Below, piece after piece: positions 34,646 to 43,446 of a stretch of DNA of 64,000 bases. Location: contig NZ_MQWC01000004.1 in the NCBI RefSeq assembly GCF_002954405.1, positions 2,469,909-2,533,908 of the forward strand, given 5' to 3'. The notes beneath the pieces are model-generated. The model was given only the letters and a program-made list of their open reading frames with translations, did not search any database and was not told the DNA's origin. Made by a program: the position numbers and the translations under genes. The stretch comes from Salinibacter sp. 10B. GTDB lineage: Bacteria > Bacteroidota > Rhodothermia > Rhodothermales > Salinibacteraceae. The first letter of the stretch is position 1. The number at the start of each line of letters is the position of its first letter.

Positions 34646-35525
34646 CCACGAGCCTCCTCTCTCGCCCACTGCTGCGTCCGTCGTGTCCAACGCAGCGGCC
34701 GATCGGCACGCCTCGTCTCCACCGATCCGCGTCACGATGCTCGGTACTGGTACCTCCACCGGCGTGCCCGTATTGGGCTGCTCGTGCGAGGTCTGCTCGT
34801 CGGACGATCCCCGCGATACCCGAACCCGCTGCTCTTGTTACGTCCAAGTGGGGAACATGGGCCTCCTCATCGACACCGGCCCCGACTTTCGGCGGCAGGC
34901 CCTGCGGGAAGAAATCGGGCGGATCGATGCCGTCTGTTACACCCACCACCACTTCGATCACGTGGTGGGGCTCGACGACCTGCGTCCCTTCTTTTTCGAG
35001 AACACGCAGGTGATGCCCTGCTACATGCATCCGGATACCGCGTCCATCCTGCGGGACAACTACGATTACATCTTTGGCGCGGACCCGTACCCCGGCGCCG
35101 CAAACGTCGCCATCGAAGAGGTGACCGGCCCGTTCACCGTGCCCAGTCGCTATAACGATGCCCCTCCCGTGCCCGTGGATCCCCTTCTCCTCTACCACGG
35201 CCAGACGCCCGTCTACGGCTACCGCATCGGCAGCTTTGCGTATCTCACCGACGTGAACCGCATCCCGGAGGCGAGCTACGAAGCGCTGGAGGAGATCGAC
35301 GTGCTGGTGCTCGACGCCCTGCGTCCCGACCCACACCCCACCCATTTCTCCTTCGATGAGGCCGTGACAGTGGCCCGGCGCATCGGGGCGCGGCAGACCT
35401 ACTTTGTGCACATGACCCACAACGTGCGCCACGCCGAGGCCAACGCTCGCCTGCCGGACGACATTCAGCTGGCGTACGACGGGCTGACCCTTCCCGTCTC
35501 GTCCCGCACGTCGTCGACGCCGTAA
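34632..35525 (+). CDS. MBL-fold metallohydrolase, PhnP-like
   Basis: The protein has 297 residues. The metallo-beta-lactamase motif is THHHFDHVVGLDD, and further metal ligands are the Asp in FAYLTDVNRIP and the His in DALRPDPHPTHF. The N-terminal GTGTSTGVPVLGCSCEVC carries the Cys-rich loop characteristic of PhnP-type phosphodiesterases, with DTGPDFRRQALREE following. These enzymes hydrolyse cyclic or alkyl phosphodiesters; there is no C-P lyase locus here, so the substrate is open. The first about 30 residues are a polar extension; MLGTGTSTG could be close to the ancestral start. It overlaps the 97-aa gene. Confidence 0.88.
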   Translation: MSRDNHEPPLSPTAASVVSNAAADRHASSPPIRVTMLGTGTSTGVPVLGCSCEVCSSDDPRDTRTRCSCYVQVGNMGLLIDTGPDFRRQALREEIGRIDAVCYTHHHFDHVVGLDDLRPFFFENTQVMPCYMHPDTASILRDNYDYIFGADPYPGAANVAIEEVTGPFTVPSRYNDAPPVPVDPLLLYHGQTPVYGYRIGSFAYLTDVNRIPEASYEALEEIDVLVLDALRPDPHPTHFSFDEAVTVARRIGARQTYFVHMTHNVRHAEANARLPDDIQLAYDGLTLPVSSRTSSTP

Positions 35526-35902
35526 GCTCACGTCTGGAGGTTCGGCGTTGGGCGCAAGAAATCACGGGACAGTGCTACTGCAGCGTCAAGCGTCACTGTA
35601 CGGGTGTAAGCGAACTAAAAAGCACGTCATTTCGAGTAACGTCAAGATCCCCTCCTGGTGAAGCTGTCTGCTTCGAGGAGGCTTCTCGACTTTGGCAATC
35701 TCTGTGTCTTTTCAGATTAATCGTCGGACGCCTCTCGGAGGGAGCGCGCTGGAAATTCTTCATTGTCCGAGTGCGTCAGGCAAGAGGAGCGTATGCGCTC
35801 CAGGATTGCCGCGAGCGAGTTTGAAGAATTTCCGCGTGACCGGAGATTGGGGATCTTTGATGCCCGAGGTCAGGCATTTTCTTCACTGGCGTGATCTTTT
35901 TA

Positions 35903-35932
35903 GTCCATTTTTGGATCCAGCCAAAAATGGAC
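35903..35932. repeat. Perfect 12-bp inverted repeat
   Basis: GTCCATTTTTGG (35903-35914) and CCAAAAATGGAC (35921-35932) are exact complements around ATCCAG. Neither strand has a T-tract after the stem. No gene ends close by, so it is not an obvious terminator. Confidence 0.75.
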
Positions 35933-36079
35933 GCCTCTTCTGGAAAGAAGCACCGGTGAATGAAGGGAGTAACATCGTACGGCGCTTATTTTCATAATCC
36001 CACACAGATTGCCACGCTCGAAGCGACCTGCCGTAGGGATTTTGAGTTCGCAATCAGATTGAGACTTGACAACCCACTA

Positions 36080-36095
36080 CTCTAGCCTGCTAGAG
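36080..36095. repeat. Short perfect inverted repeat
   Basis: CTCTAGC (36080-36086) and GCTAGAG (36089-36095) are complementary around a 2-nt centre. It lies about 130 nt downstream of the nitroreductase-family gene's stop and could contribute to 3'-end formation or be an operator. Confidence 0.45.
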
Positions 36096-36222
36096 ATGGA
36101 ACCAGTGGCGCCATTGGAGTCCAACGACACTCCGAAGTGGAAGTCTGCCTTCGAACGGTGATGTCAGGAGCGAAGCAGTCACTCCACTCCCTCTGCTCCC
36201 ACGCGCCCACTCTCTTGCCCTC

Positions 36223-36894
36223 TCATCGGTTCCACTGCACAATTTCGTCGAGCGACTTCTTGTCGATGTCCGGGACCGTAGCATCTTCTGCCGGATAGCC
36301 GACCGGGAAGAGGATGTAGGGTCGCTCGTTCGACGGCCGCCCCAGCAAGTCATTCAGGAAGCCCATGGGAGCGGGCGTGTGCGTGAGTGTCGCGAGGCCC
36401 ATCTGGTGAAGGGCCGTGATGAACATCCCGCAGGCGATGCCCACGCTCTCCTGCACGTAATAATTCGTGGTCTTGCTGCCGTCCTCGTCGACGTCATAGG
36501 GCTTGGCAAAACAGACCACGAGCCAGGGGGCCGTTTCAAGGAATGGCTTCCGCCAGTCCGTCCCCAGCGGCGCCAGGGCCTCCCGCCACTCATCGGACAT
36601 CCGCTCCTCGTAGGTCGTCTTCTCCTCTTCCTCCGCCGCCTCGCGAATCTCCCGCTTGAGGGCCGGGTCGTCCACCGCCACGAACTGCCAGGGCTGCCGG
36701 TTGGCGCCACTCGGGGCCGTGCCCGCCGTTCGGATCGCCGCGGCGATACACTCGCGCGGCACCGACCGGTCCGAAAAGTCGCGCACCGACCGGCGCTGGG
36801 CCATCACTTCGTAGAACGACTGCGCTCGCTCCCGTATCTCTTCAGGAGGACGCTCAGTGAAGTCGAGAGGAATGGAGTCGTATGGGTCGGGCAT
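36223..36894 (-). CDS. Nitroreductase-family flavoprotein, iodotyrosine deiodinase-like
   Basis: The protein has 223 residues. FMN-binding motifs are RRSVRDFSD and [14 protein letters not shown] near the N-terminus, and [20 protein letters not shown] with DATVPD near the end. The whole pattern matches iodotyrosine deiodinase (IYD) better than ordinary nitroreductases. Residues that bind the zwitterion of halotyrosine in IYD appear conserved: E91 and Y95 (EKTTYEERM) and K116 (DWRKPFL). Reductive dehalogenation of halotyrosines is therefore plausible; general nitro or quinone reduction is the alternative. It stands alone on the minus strand. Confidence 0.88.
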   Translation of the reverse strand: MPDPYDSIPLDFTERPPEEIRERAQSFYEVMAQRRSVRDFSDRSVPRECIAAAIRTAGTAPSGANRQPWQFVAVDDPALKREIREAAEEEEKTTYEERMSDEWREALAPLGTDWRKPFLETAPWLVVCFAKPYDVDEDGSKTTNYYVQESVGIACGMFITALHQMGLATLTHTPAPMGFLNDLLGRPSNERPYILFPVGYPAEDATVPDIDKKSLDEIVQWNR

Positions 36895-37275
36895 ACCTGG
36901 AGGAAGCTGGTTAGAACAGACGATCCTGATTCCGCCTCAACCGCCAGAAAGGGGAACAGGATTCGATGTCGATCAGAGGCACGTAGGGAACGAACCAGCT
37001 GGATACTGAGGTACGAAAAAAACCTACGTACCCATCTCTAAAGTGTGGAAAACGAGCGCCCCTCCTAACGACATGGGCTGAGATGTATACCGAGACGCGC
37101 GCCGATCAAGCGTAGAGGGCGGCTTCGGTTTCTTCGGGGCCATTACGCGGATTGCAGGAACGATCTCGCTTCCTGCCGTCGATACGGCAAAAACTCATAC
37201 GGAATCGCCGCCGCTCCGTCCACTGCACGGACGCAATCACCCATAGAAGGAGGCCGCGCGGCAGCCCGAACGACG
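36895..37275. other. 381-nt intergenic region
   Basis: I see no gene. It holds the presumed promoter of the deiodinase-like gene on the minus strand (near 36900-37000) and the 3' end of the outer-membrane-protein transcript. Confidence 0.4.
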
Positions 37276-38478
37276 TTATCGCCGGAAGTCGTAGCTGATG
37301 CCGGCACTCATCGAGAAGCGGGCCCCATCGCCCGCCGCGCCCGTCACGTCCATCATAGCGGGCGTGATGACGATGGGCCACTTCGGCACCGGAGCGATCG
37401 ACAGGCCAAGCGCGAGGTCCTGCCCCGTCCAGTTGGCGATGGCGTTCACGGGCGGCAGGACGCGCACGGCCACGCTCCCGAATGGATTCATGCCGTCCGC
37501 TCCCCGAGCAAAGTCCGCCTCGCGGAGAAACCGATCCGTGCCGAGCCCCACGTTGAACACCATTGAGCCGAGTGCGGAGGCTGGACGATCTCGCAGCAGG
37601 ACGACCTTTGACACCACCACGTACCGGCTGCTGCCGCCGTCCGTGCCGTCGGTATGCCAGATGTTTTCGTGCCCCACGGCAATTGCACTGTGGAAGGGCA
37701 GCCGACGGTGCAGTTTGAGGCTCAAGCTCCGGTCCTCAGCAAACTCGGTGTAGGTGTCAAGGATGTTGACCGTCACATCGAGCCCCACATACCGCGTCGG
37801 GTTGCCGAGACCAAATCCAGCCGAGGCGACCCCATCCGTCCAGTCGTCGTACCGGATGCGCTCCTGATACCCCACCCCGGCAAAGACTTGTCCCCACCGT
37901 GGGCCGTATCCCGTGGGTGTGTTGATGGTGGACGACGGCTGGCCCCGTGTCACATCCACAGGGAGGAGCTGCCCCGTTGGCAGGGCAATGCGAAGCCGGT
38001 CTCGGAGCGAATCGGCCGGAACGAGCAGCAGACCGGAGGTTCTTCCCCAACCGGTCGCAAGCGTTCGTGAACTGAGAGCAAGAAGGGCGTCGACCCGGTG
38101 GTCCGGCAGATGTACCACAGGCAAAGCAGAGCGGTAGGGCACCGGTGATTCGATCGAGCGCTCTCCGACTCCGAATGGGGCGGAAGCGTTCTCCCGAGAG
38201 ATCGATACTGCAGAACTCGGGGCCGGCTCATTCAGTTCAGCGGATAGAGCTGTCGGTGTGTCTTCATCAGACTGCGTTTCCCCTTTTTCCACTGCGAAAA
38301 CAGGGACGGTTGAAGCATTGGAGCCCCCGACGTCCTGCACGGGGAGCTGCTGGGAAAAAGAAGCAGCGGCACTCGACATTTGCGACGCGTCATGCTCTCC
38401 CTGCCAGGGACTGCCCATGAACACGAGGACCGTAAGAACGACAAAAATAGAGGGCAAGAAGGTAACGGATTTTTTCAT
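37276..38478 (-). CDS. Predicted outer-membrane beta-barrel protein of unknown function
   Basis: The protein has 400 residues. An N-terminal hydrophobic segment (FLPSIFVVLTVLVFMGSPW) is followed by a disordered Ser/Glu-rich linker (about 30-110) and then a region of alternating strands: YGPRWGQVFAGVGYQERIRY, ASAGFGLGNPTRYVGLDVTV, SLSLKLHRRLPFHSAIAVG and SMSAGISYDFRR at the C-terminus, a typical aromatic outer-membrane end. I do not recognise a family. It follows a small secreted-protein gene on the same strand after 131 nt, so the two may be cotranscribed. Confidence 0.65.
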   Translation of the reverse strand: MKKSVTFLPSIFVVLTVLVFMGSPWQGEHDASQMSSAAASFSQQLPVQDVGGSNASTVPVFAVEKGETQSDEDTPTALSAELNEPAPSSAVSISRENASAPFGVGERSIESPVPYRSALPVVHLPDHRVDALLALSSRTLATGWGRTSGLLLVPADSLRDRLRIALPTGQLLPVDVTRGQPSSTINTPTGYGPRWGQVFAGVGYQERIRYDDWTDGVASAGFGLGNPTRYVGLDVTVNILDTYTEFAEDRSLSLKLHRRLPFHSAIAVGHENIWHTDGTDGGSSRYVVVSKVVLLRDRPASALGSMVFNVGLGTDRFLREADFARGADGMNPFGSVAVRVLPPVNAIANWTGQDLALGLSIAPVPKWPIVITPAMMDVTGAAGDGARFSMSAGISYDFRR

Positions 38479-38609
38479 TGCGACGTGGAGCCGATAATCA
38501 ACGAAGCGGGGCGGGGGAGCGCAAAGAGGCTCCCTCCGCCCCTCTACGGGTCATCAGCAGGCTGTGCACGACCTCAAAATCGGCAATTCCCATTCCCCCC
38601 TGCCCCCCG

Positions 38610-39173
38610 TCAGAGGGTCGCCGCATCGAGGAGTGTTATAAGCAGGATCCGTGCAGCAATAAAGTCGGACGGTGGCTGGGCGAGAAAAGCGGTTGGGGCA
38701 ATCTCAACGACCGAATTGAATGCCTGCAAGGCTGTCACAAGTTGGGTCGGCTGCACGGTCTCGTTTTCAAGGAGCCCCGTGAGCGCCGTGGTAAAAGCGG
38801 TGGCCTCAGAGGCGGGGACCCCTTGGCCAACCAGCAGGTCATAGAGTTGCTGGGACGCGGCGTGCCTCTTCGCTCGCGTCGGCACAAATACGAGGTCCAT
38901 CATCTGCGGGGAGACCGTGACCGAGGTCCCGTCTCCCGTCGCTAGCACCCCGGACCGCACGGATTGGGCAAGCTGAGACGACACTGCCACCAACCGCCCT
39001 TGGGCCGCCTCGGTCTGAAAAGCGTCGAGGTCGCTGAGGGTGCCGGATACGTCACTACCAGACACGTCGCTCTGCGGAATCGATCCCCCCGTATCGGTGT
39101 TTTGGGCCCACACCGGGCTGGCTGTAAGGACGCACACCGCCGCAATGAGAATAGATCGAGCAAAAAGAGTCAT
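38610..39173 (-). CDS. Small secreted protein of unknown function
   Basis: The protein has 187 residues from the ATG at 39173, giving the signal peptide MTLFARSILIAAVCVLTASP to VWAQ. The mature part is helical and Ala/Thr/Gln-rich (LDAFQTEAAQGRLVAVSSQL, SQQLYDLLVGQGVPASEATA, TTALTGLLENETV). No motif is recognised. It lies upstream of the barrel protein (131-nt gap), so a shared envelope role is possible. An upstream extension of the frame (to 39221) would bury the signal peptide and is rejected. Confidence 0.65.
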   Translation of the reverse strand: MTLFARSILIAAVCVLTASPVWAQNTDTGGSIPQSDVSGSDVSGTLSDLDAFQTEAAQGRLVAVSSQLAQSVRSGVLATGDGTSVTVSPQMMDLVFVPTRAKRHAASQQLYDLLVGQGVPASEATAFTTALTGLLENETVQPTQLVTALQAFNSVVEIAPTAFLAQPPSDFIAARILLITLLDAATL

Positions 39174-39546
39174 CGGAGAGACGCGGGAACGCGGGAGAGG
39201 AGGGGGAACGTCGGGATTCAAGATCCCAAATGGACTGGTGGGACTTCTCTGTCGTTTGGCTTGCTCATAACAGAAGGTTTGGAGCGTATCTTGTCCGGCA
39301 ATGGCCTATGCCGTGGGCCGAAGCCTCTGCTCTACGTTTCGGGCTCTGCACACTCCCTGGATGGCCCCGTTCTCCCCCCTGCCTCCTCGGCGCCCCCTCA
39401 CAGCGCTTCTTGGTAGCTGGTATCAGACGTCCCTGACACACAGGCGGCGCGTCTCCGTTGCGGCCCTCCATTCCTGCACGAACGTGCACAGGAGGTAAGC
39501 GTACACGCCAGTCCCTTCGTCTCGCTGACGTGTGCTCTCTCCATCC
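39174..39546. other. 373-nt divergent intergenic region
   Basis: No gene is seen. It must contain the promoters of the secreted-protein gene (-) and queG (+). No sequence matching the TAnnTTTG element was found by eye. Confidence 0.4.
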
Positions 39547-40530
39547 ATGCCCGGATTCGACGCCACCAGCCAAGAGCGACTGGCCCAGGCCACGAAGCTA
39601 GAGGCCACCCGTCTCGGCTTCGACGCGTGCGGCATTTCCAAGGCTGAGCCGCTCGACGAGGAGGCGATTCGGCTGGAGCAGTGGCTGCTGGAGGGCCGCC
39701 ACGGCACCATGGACTGGATGGAGCGCAACTTCGACAAGCGCATCGATCCCACGAAGCTGGTGGACGGCGCCGAGTCCGTTATCTCGGTGCTGCACAACTA
39801 CTATCAGCCCACCGATCATCCCGACGATCCGGAGGTCGGCAAAATCAGCCGGTACGCCTGGGGCACCGACTACCACGAGGTGATGAAGGAGAAGCTGTAC
39901 CTCCTCTACCAGTGGCTGCAGGAGGCAGTGGACGCCGAGATCAACGGCCGCGCCTTCGTCGACAGTGCGCCGGTAATGGACAAGGCGTGGGCGAAGCGGA
40001 GCGGCCTGGGATGGCAGGGCAAGCACTCGAACGTCCTCAACCGCGAGACCGGCTCGTTCTTCTTCCTCGGCGAGCTCATCGTGAGCGTGCCGATGGACAC
40101 CGACGATCCGATGGCCGACTACTGCGGCTCCTGCACGCGCTGCATCGACGCGTGCCCCACCGACGCCATCTACGAGCCCTACGCCGTGGACGCCAACCGG
40201 TGCATCTCGTACCTCACCATCGAGCACGGCCCCGACGACGTGCCCGACGGCCTCCAGCCCGACGTGGGAAACTGGCTCTTCGGCTGCGACATCTGCCAGG
40301 ACGTGTGCCCGTGGAATAAATTCAGCCAGCCGACCGACGAGGAGCGGTATCTGCCGCGCGAAGGGGTGACGGACACGGCGCTGGAGGACTGGGCGGAGAT
40401 GAACCTGGACGAGTTCGAGCGTCGCTTTGAGGCCAGCCCCGTAAAGCGCGCCACGTTCGACGGCTTCAAGCGCAACGTGCGCAATGCGATCCAGAATGCC
40501 CTGAACCGACGGGCAGACGACTCCTCTTGA
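39547..40530 (+). CDS. queG: Epoxyqueuosine reductase
   Basis: The protein has 327 residues from the ATG at 39547. It has the N-terminal cobalamin-binding reductase region (RLGFDACGISKAEPLDEEAI, YGTDYH-like YAWGTDYHEVMKEKL, FVDSAPVMDKAWAKRSGLGW) and two [4Fe-4S] motifs, CGSCTRCIDACPTDAI and CDICQDVCPWN. It catalyses the last step of queuosine synthesis, reducing epoxyqueuosine in tRNA. No HEAT-repeat extension is present, so this is the short form. It stands alone; the gene after it is convergent across a word-repeat gap. Confidence 0.95.
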   Translation: MPGFDATSQERLAQATKLEATRLGFDACGISKAEPLDEEAIRLEQWLLEGRHGTMDWMERNFDKRIDPTKLVDGAESVISVLHNYYQPTDHPDDPEVGKISRYAWGTDYHEVMKEKLYLLYQWLQEAVDAEINGRAFVDSAPVMDKAWAKRSGLGWQGKHSNVLNRETGSFFFLGELIVSVPMDTDDPMADYCGSCTRCIDACPTDAIYEPYAVDANRCISYLTIEHGPDDVPDGLQPDVGNWLFGCDICQDVCPWNKFSQPTDEERYLPREGVTDTALEDWAEMNLDEFERRFEASPVKRATFDGFKRNVRNAIQNALNRRADDSS

Positions 40531-40559
40531 TGCTCAGGGGTGCGAACTTCTGCGCAGAC

Positions 40560-40640
40560 AGTGAATCGGGAAGACGTGATCCGTGAATCCGTAGCCGAAG
40601 CACACGCCGGTTCCTCACGCTTCACTCCTTACGAGTCACG
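40560..40640. repeat. Word-repeat inverted sequence after queG
   Basis: Left words include GTGAATCGGGAAGACGTGAT and CCGTGAATCCGTAG; right words include CCTCACGCTTCACTCCTTAC and GAGTCACG. The arms pair imperfectly. The position between convergent genes fits a transcript-end function. Confidence 0.4.
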
Positions 40641-40646
40641 AACCGT

Positions 40647-41270
40647 CTACTCCTCTTCGTCGGACGGATCCTGCGGAAGCACTACCCCCACCTCAAACGA
40701 TAGCAAATCGTCGAAGAGCGGCGTGACCGACCCGTCCCGCGTCATCGTCTCACGCTGCCGGTATTCTCCATCGGCGGGCTCTCGGTAGACCTCAATCGTG
40801 TCGTTCTGGAGATTGACGATCCAATATTCCGGAATCCCGTTCGTCGCATAGCACCGGAGCTTCGTCGTTCGATCCTTCTCCAGTGAGGTGTCTGCCACCT
40901 CCACAATCAGGGGAATCTCGTCCGGCTCCCCCTCCAGAAGATCATCGGCTGTTCCGCTCAACACGGCAAGATCCGACTCCGGCACGTTGTGGCAGTCGAG
41001 CGGAAGGGTCGATTGCGTCTGGACGACGTACGGCGCGGCGCGAAGACGGTCGACCAGAAGCTCGGTCGCTTTGATGACGGCGGCACGATGAGGAGCGTTT
41101 TGGGCAACCATTTCTACGATGTGACCATCCAGGAGCTCGGTCCGGTCGTCTTCATCGAGAATGCCGACCTCTACCATCCGGAAATACTCCTCCTGCGTGA
41201 ACCGGCGGGGGCCTGCAGACGGCTCGTTATCAACCTCGGACGAGGGACGTGAAGCGACGGTTGTAGCCAT
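40647..41270 (-). CDS. Uma2-family (DUF820) PD-(D/E)xK nuclease-like protein
   Basis: The protein has 207 residues. The Uma2 pattern is visible: FTQEEYFRMVEVGILDEDDR, ELLDGHIVEMVAQNAPHRAA, PESDLAVL and IVEVADTSLEKDRTTKLRCY then GIPEYWIVNLQ. The acidic residue in PESD, the Glu in VEVAD and the Lys in TTKLRCY fit a PD-(D/E)xK active site. The family is abundant in cyanobacteria and Bacteroidota and is often linked to mobile elements; biological function is unknown. Small inverted repeats near its start (TTGTT-AA-AACAA at 41307-41318) may be regulatory. Confidence 0.85.
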   Translation of the reverse strand: MATTVASRPSSEVDNEPSAGPRRFTQEEYFRMVEVGILDEDDRTELLDGHIVEMVAQNAPHRAAVIKATELLVDRLRAAPYVVQTQSTLPLDCHNVPESDLAVLSGTADDLLEGEPDEIPLIVEVADTSLEKDRTTKLRCYATNGIPEYWIVNLQNDTIEVYREPADGEYRQRETMTRDGSVTPLFDDLLSFEVGVVLPQDPSDEEE

Positions 41271-41376
41271 GTCGGATCCGAGCAGAAATGAGAGAAGGAC
41301 ACGGACTTGTTAAAACAACCAGAGTTGTCTCAAGGATCCGACAACCGACGCTAGAGTTCGGGACGCTGGATTCGCC

Positions 41377-42717
41377 TCAGGCACCATATTCGGCGGTCCG
41401 CGGTCCGCCGTCCGCAGCTGCCTCCGCCCGCTCGTCCCGCCACTCGCGCGGCACCACCACAAGGAGCCAGCCCAATCCACAGGCCATCTGCAGCCCGGCA
41501 AACGCCAGCACTGCGCTCTCTAGCGTCAGCCAGCCGACCTCCAGCAGCGCACTGCCCACGAGAATCGACATCGACTCGGCGGTCATAACGAAGAGCCAGT
41601 CCGTCGAGAACACCCGCCCCCGGTATCGGTCCTCCGTCCGCTTCTGCAAGATGACCGTGCTGAGGACCCAGTTGCCTCCGCTGGCGGCGTGCCCCAGCAC
41701 CACGAGCGTACAGACGAGCGCGATGATCGACAGGCTCGACGACCACGGCACGAGGCCGATGCCCACGTAGCACAGCCCGCTAATCATCACGGCCCCGCCG
41801 ATGACGACCGGCCACTGATGCCGCTCGGGAAAGAGGGCGCGCACCACGATGGGCCCGATGCCGGTGCCAATGCCGCGGGCCATGTAGAGAATGCCGATGC
41901 CCGCAGCCAGGGCAGAGGGCGCAATCCGATCGCCCAGAAGCGCGAGCATGTAGACGAGAGATCCCCCCGCCACCGCCCAGGTCGCCTTCGCAAAGGCAAA
42001 CCGCCCAATGCGGGGATGAGCGCGGAGGTGCTGCCAGCCGTCCATCACCTCACGAGCGGCGGATCGGAGGAGGGAGGTCTGGGCAGGCTCGGTGTCCTGT
42101 GGAATGGTGGTTCCGATGATGAAGACGGCTGAGAGGACGTAGGTCGCACTATCGATCCAAAACACCGCTTCTGTCCCCAGCGCCTCCACGGCAAAGCCGC
42201 CGAGGGCCGCCCCCACCGCGAGCATTGTCGACCACGTGGCCGACATGAGCGCATTGGCTGTGAGGAGCTCCCGCGGCGTGGTGATGTTGGGGAGCGCGGC
42301 GCTCTTGGCCGGGTTGAAGACCGCCCCCGCCACGACCTGTGCCGTCAGCAGCACGTAGAGCCAGGGCACCTCCGCCGGCTGGTCGATGAGCAGAAAGCCC
42401 AACACGATTACGGCCCGCAGCACGTCCATCCCGATCATGAGCCGCCGCCGGTTGTAGCGGTCCACAAGGACCCCGGCCAGCGGCGCCGAGATGGCCCAGG
42501 GCAACATCTTGGTGATGAACACGGCCCCCAGCGCCAGGGGCGAGCCGGTGAGCTCGGTAATGAGGACGTAGAGAGCGATGGTGTTGAACCAGTCGCCCAG
42601 CAAGGAGATGAGATTCCCGATCCAGAGGCGCCGGAAGTTTTTGTTGCCGGAGACAAGTGCCCAGTATCCGGCCTGGTCCTCGACCTCAACGTCGTGTGCG
42701 GTGTGGGATGTGGCCAT
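41377..42717 (-). CDS. Major facilitator superfamily transporter (EntS/MFS_3-like)
   Basis: The protein has 446 residues with about twelve hydrophobic segments. NFRRLWIGNLISLLGDWFNT at helix 1, LAGVLVDRYNRRRLMIGMDV at the loop between helices 2 and 3 and FNPAKSAALPNITTPRELLT are characteristic of MFS_3/EntS-type exporters. It probably expels a small molecule or drug. The last residues (ADGGPRTAEYGA) arise from the word-repeat sequence GGTCCGCGGTCCGCCGTCCG, so the C-terminus seems to have been extended into a repeat. It is monocistronic on the minus strand. Confidence 0.88.
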   Translation of the reverse strand: MATSHTAHDVEVEDQAGYWALVSGNKNFRRLWIGNLISLLGDWFNTIALYVLITELTGSPLALGAVFITKMLPWAISAPLAGVLVDRYNRRRLMIGMDVLRAVIVLGFLLIDQPAEVPWLYVLLTAQVVAGAVFNPAKSAALPNITTPRELLTANALMSATWSTMLAVGAALGGFAVEALGTEAVFWIDSATYVLSAVFIIGTTIPQDTEPAQTSLLRSAAREVMDGWQHLRAHPRIGRFAFAKATWAVAGGSLVYMLALLGDRIAPSALAAGIGILYMARGIGTGIGPIVVRALFPERHQWPVVIGGAVMISGLCYVGIGLVPWSSSLSIIALVCTLVVLGHAASGGNWVLSTVILQKRTEDRYRGRVFSTDWLFVMTAESMSILVGSALLEVGWLTLESAVLAFAGLQMACGLGWLLVVVPREWRDERAEAAADGGPRTAEYGA

Positions 42718-42990
42718 AACGGCGATTCAACCCAGCAGCGGCGGGGCGGGGTTCGGACGAATCCCTGTCCCATCAAAAAAATCACAGGTGCATCGTCCGT
42801 GTTCTTCCCACGGATGGGCCTCTTACAACCAGATCTGCTCTGCTTTTGGACACGTGCCCTCAACAGGGAGTAGGTTGAAAAGAAGCGGTCGAGAAATCCC
42901 ACTGAGTACGAAGACGGACGATCTGTAAGGGGGAGTGGCTTTAATCTCAGGACTCACGTCTCCCTCACAGCGTGTCGCGTCGACGGGTCT

Positions 42991-43446
42991 TCAGAGCTGA
43001 ATCACCGCTACGGCCAAGCCAATGCCGACCGCATCGGCCACGAGGTCCTTGCCGCTGGCCGTGCCCGTGAGGCGCGACGCGTCATAGAGCTCTTTTAGAA
43101 TGCCGATGGCCGCCCCTGACGCGATGGAGGCAGGGAGGGCGTCGCGCTCCGTCCAGTCGGCCTTGTTCACGAGAATGTACTGCGTGGAGAGGGTCCAGAG
43201 GCCGCTAAACACGACGTGTTGCACCTTGTCCCGCCCCAACCAGCGATCTCGGATCGGAGCAGGAGTAGGGGAGGCCCCGTAGCGCAACTCAAACGCCACC
43301 GCCGCAGCTGTCAGCGAATCGGCGGAGGAGGGAGAGGCGGCCTGCGCCCACCCCAGCGGGGCAAATCCAAAGAGGATAACAATGCCGAGTCCGAGGATCC
43401 CACATCGCCACCTGAAAGACACGCTACTCCTCATCGTCATCATCAT
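42991..43446 (-). CDS. DUF2279/YfiM-like exported protein
   Basis: The protein has up to 151 residues; the start may be the ATG at 43446 or 43434 (MRSSVSFRW). A signal segment (CGILGLGIVILFGFAPLGWA) precedes the YfiM/DUF2279 pattern: GRDKVQHVVFSGLWTLSTQY, ASGAAIGILKELYD, then SGKDLVADAVGIGLAVAV. The function of the family is unknown. The start lies inside the Asp-codon run that ends the upstream esterase gene, so the genes overlap by 11-23 nt and are probably translationally coupled. Confidence 0.75.
   Translation of the reverse strand: MMMTMRSSVSFRWRCGILGLGIVILFGFAPLGWAQAASPSSADSLTAAAVAFELRYGASPTPAPIRDRWLGRDKVQHVVFSGLWTLSTQYILVNKADWTERDALPASIASGAAIGILKELYDASRLTGTASGKDLVADAVGIGLAVAVIQL

Larger units (their letters stand above)
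35526..36222. other. 697-nt AT-richer gap with several hairpins
   Basis: No real gene is recognised; a 101-residue plus-strand frame (35692-35997) has no family-like features. The sequence is noticeably less GC-rich than its surroundings and contains three hairpins: CCTCCT...AGGAGG around 35653-35683, a 12-bp perfect inverted repeat (35903-35932), and CTCTAGC/GCTAGAG (36080-36095). It may be the remains of an inserted element. Confidence 0.5.

Noticed and set aside
35692-35997. 101-residue frame in the AT-richer island
   Set aside because: No conserved motif, no start signal, and it contains the long inverted repeat.
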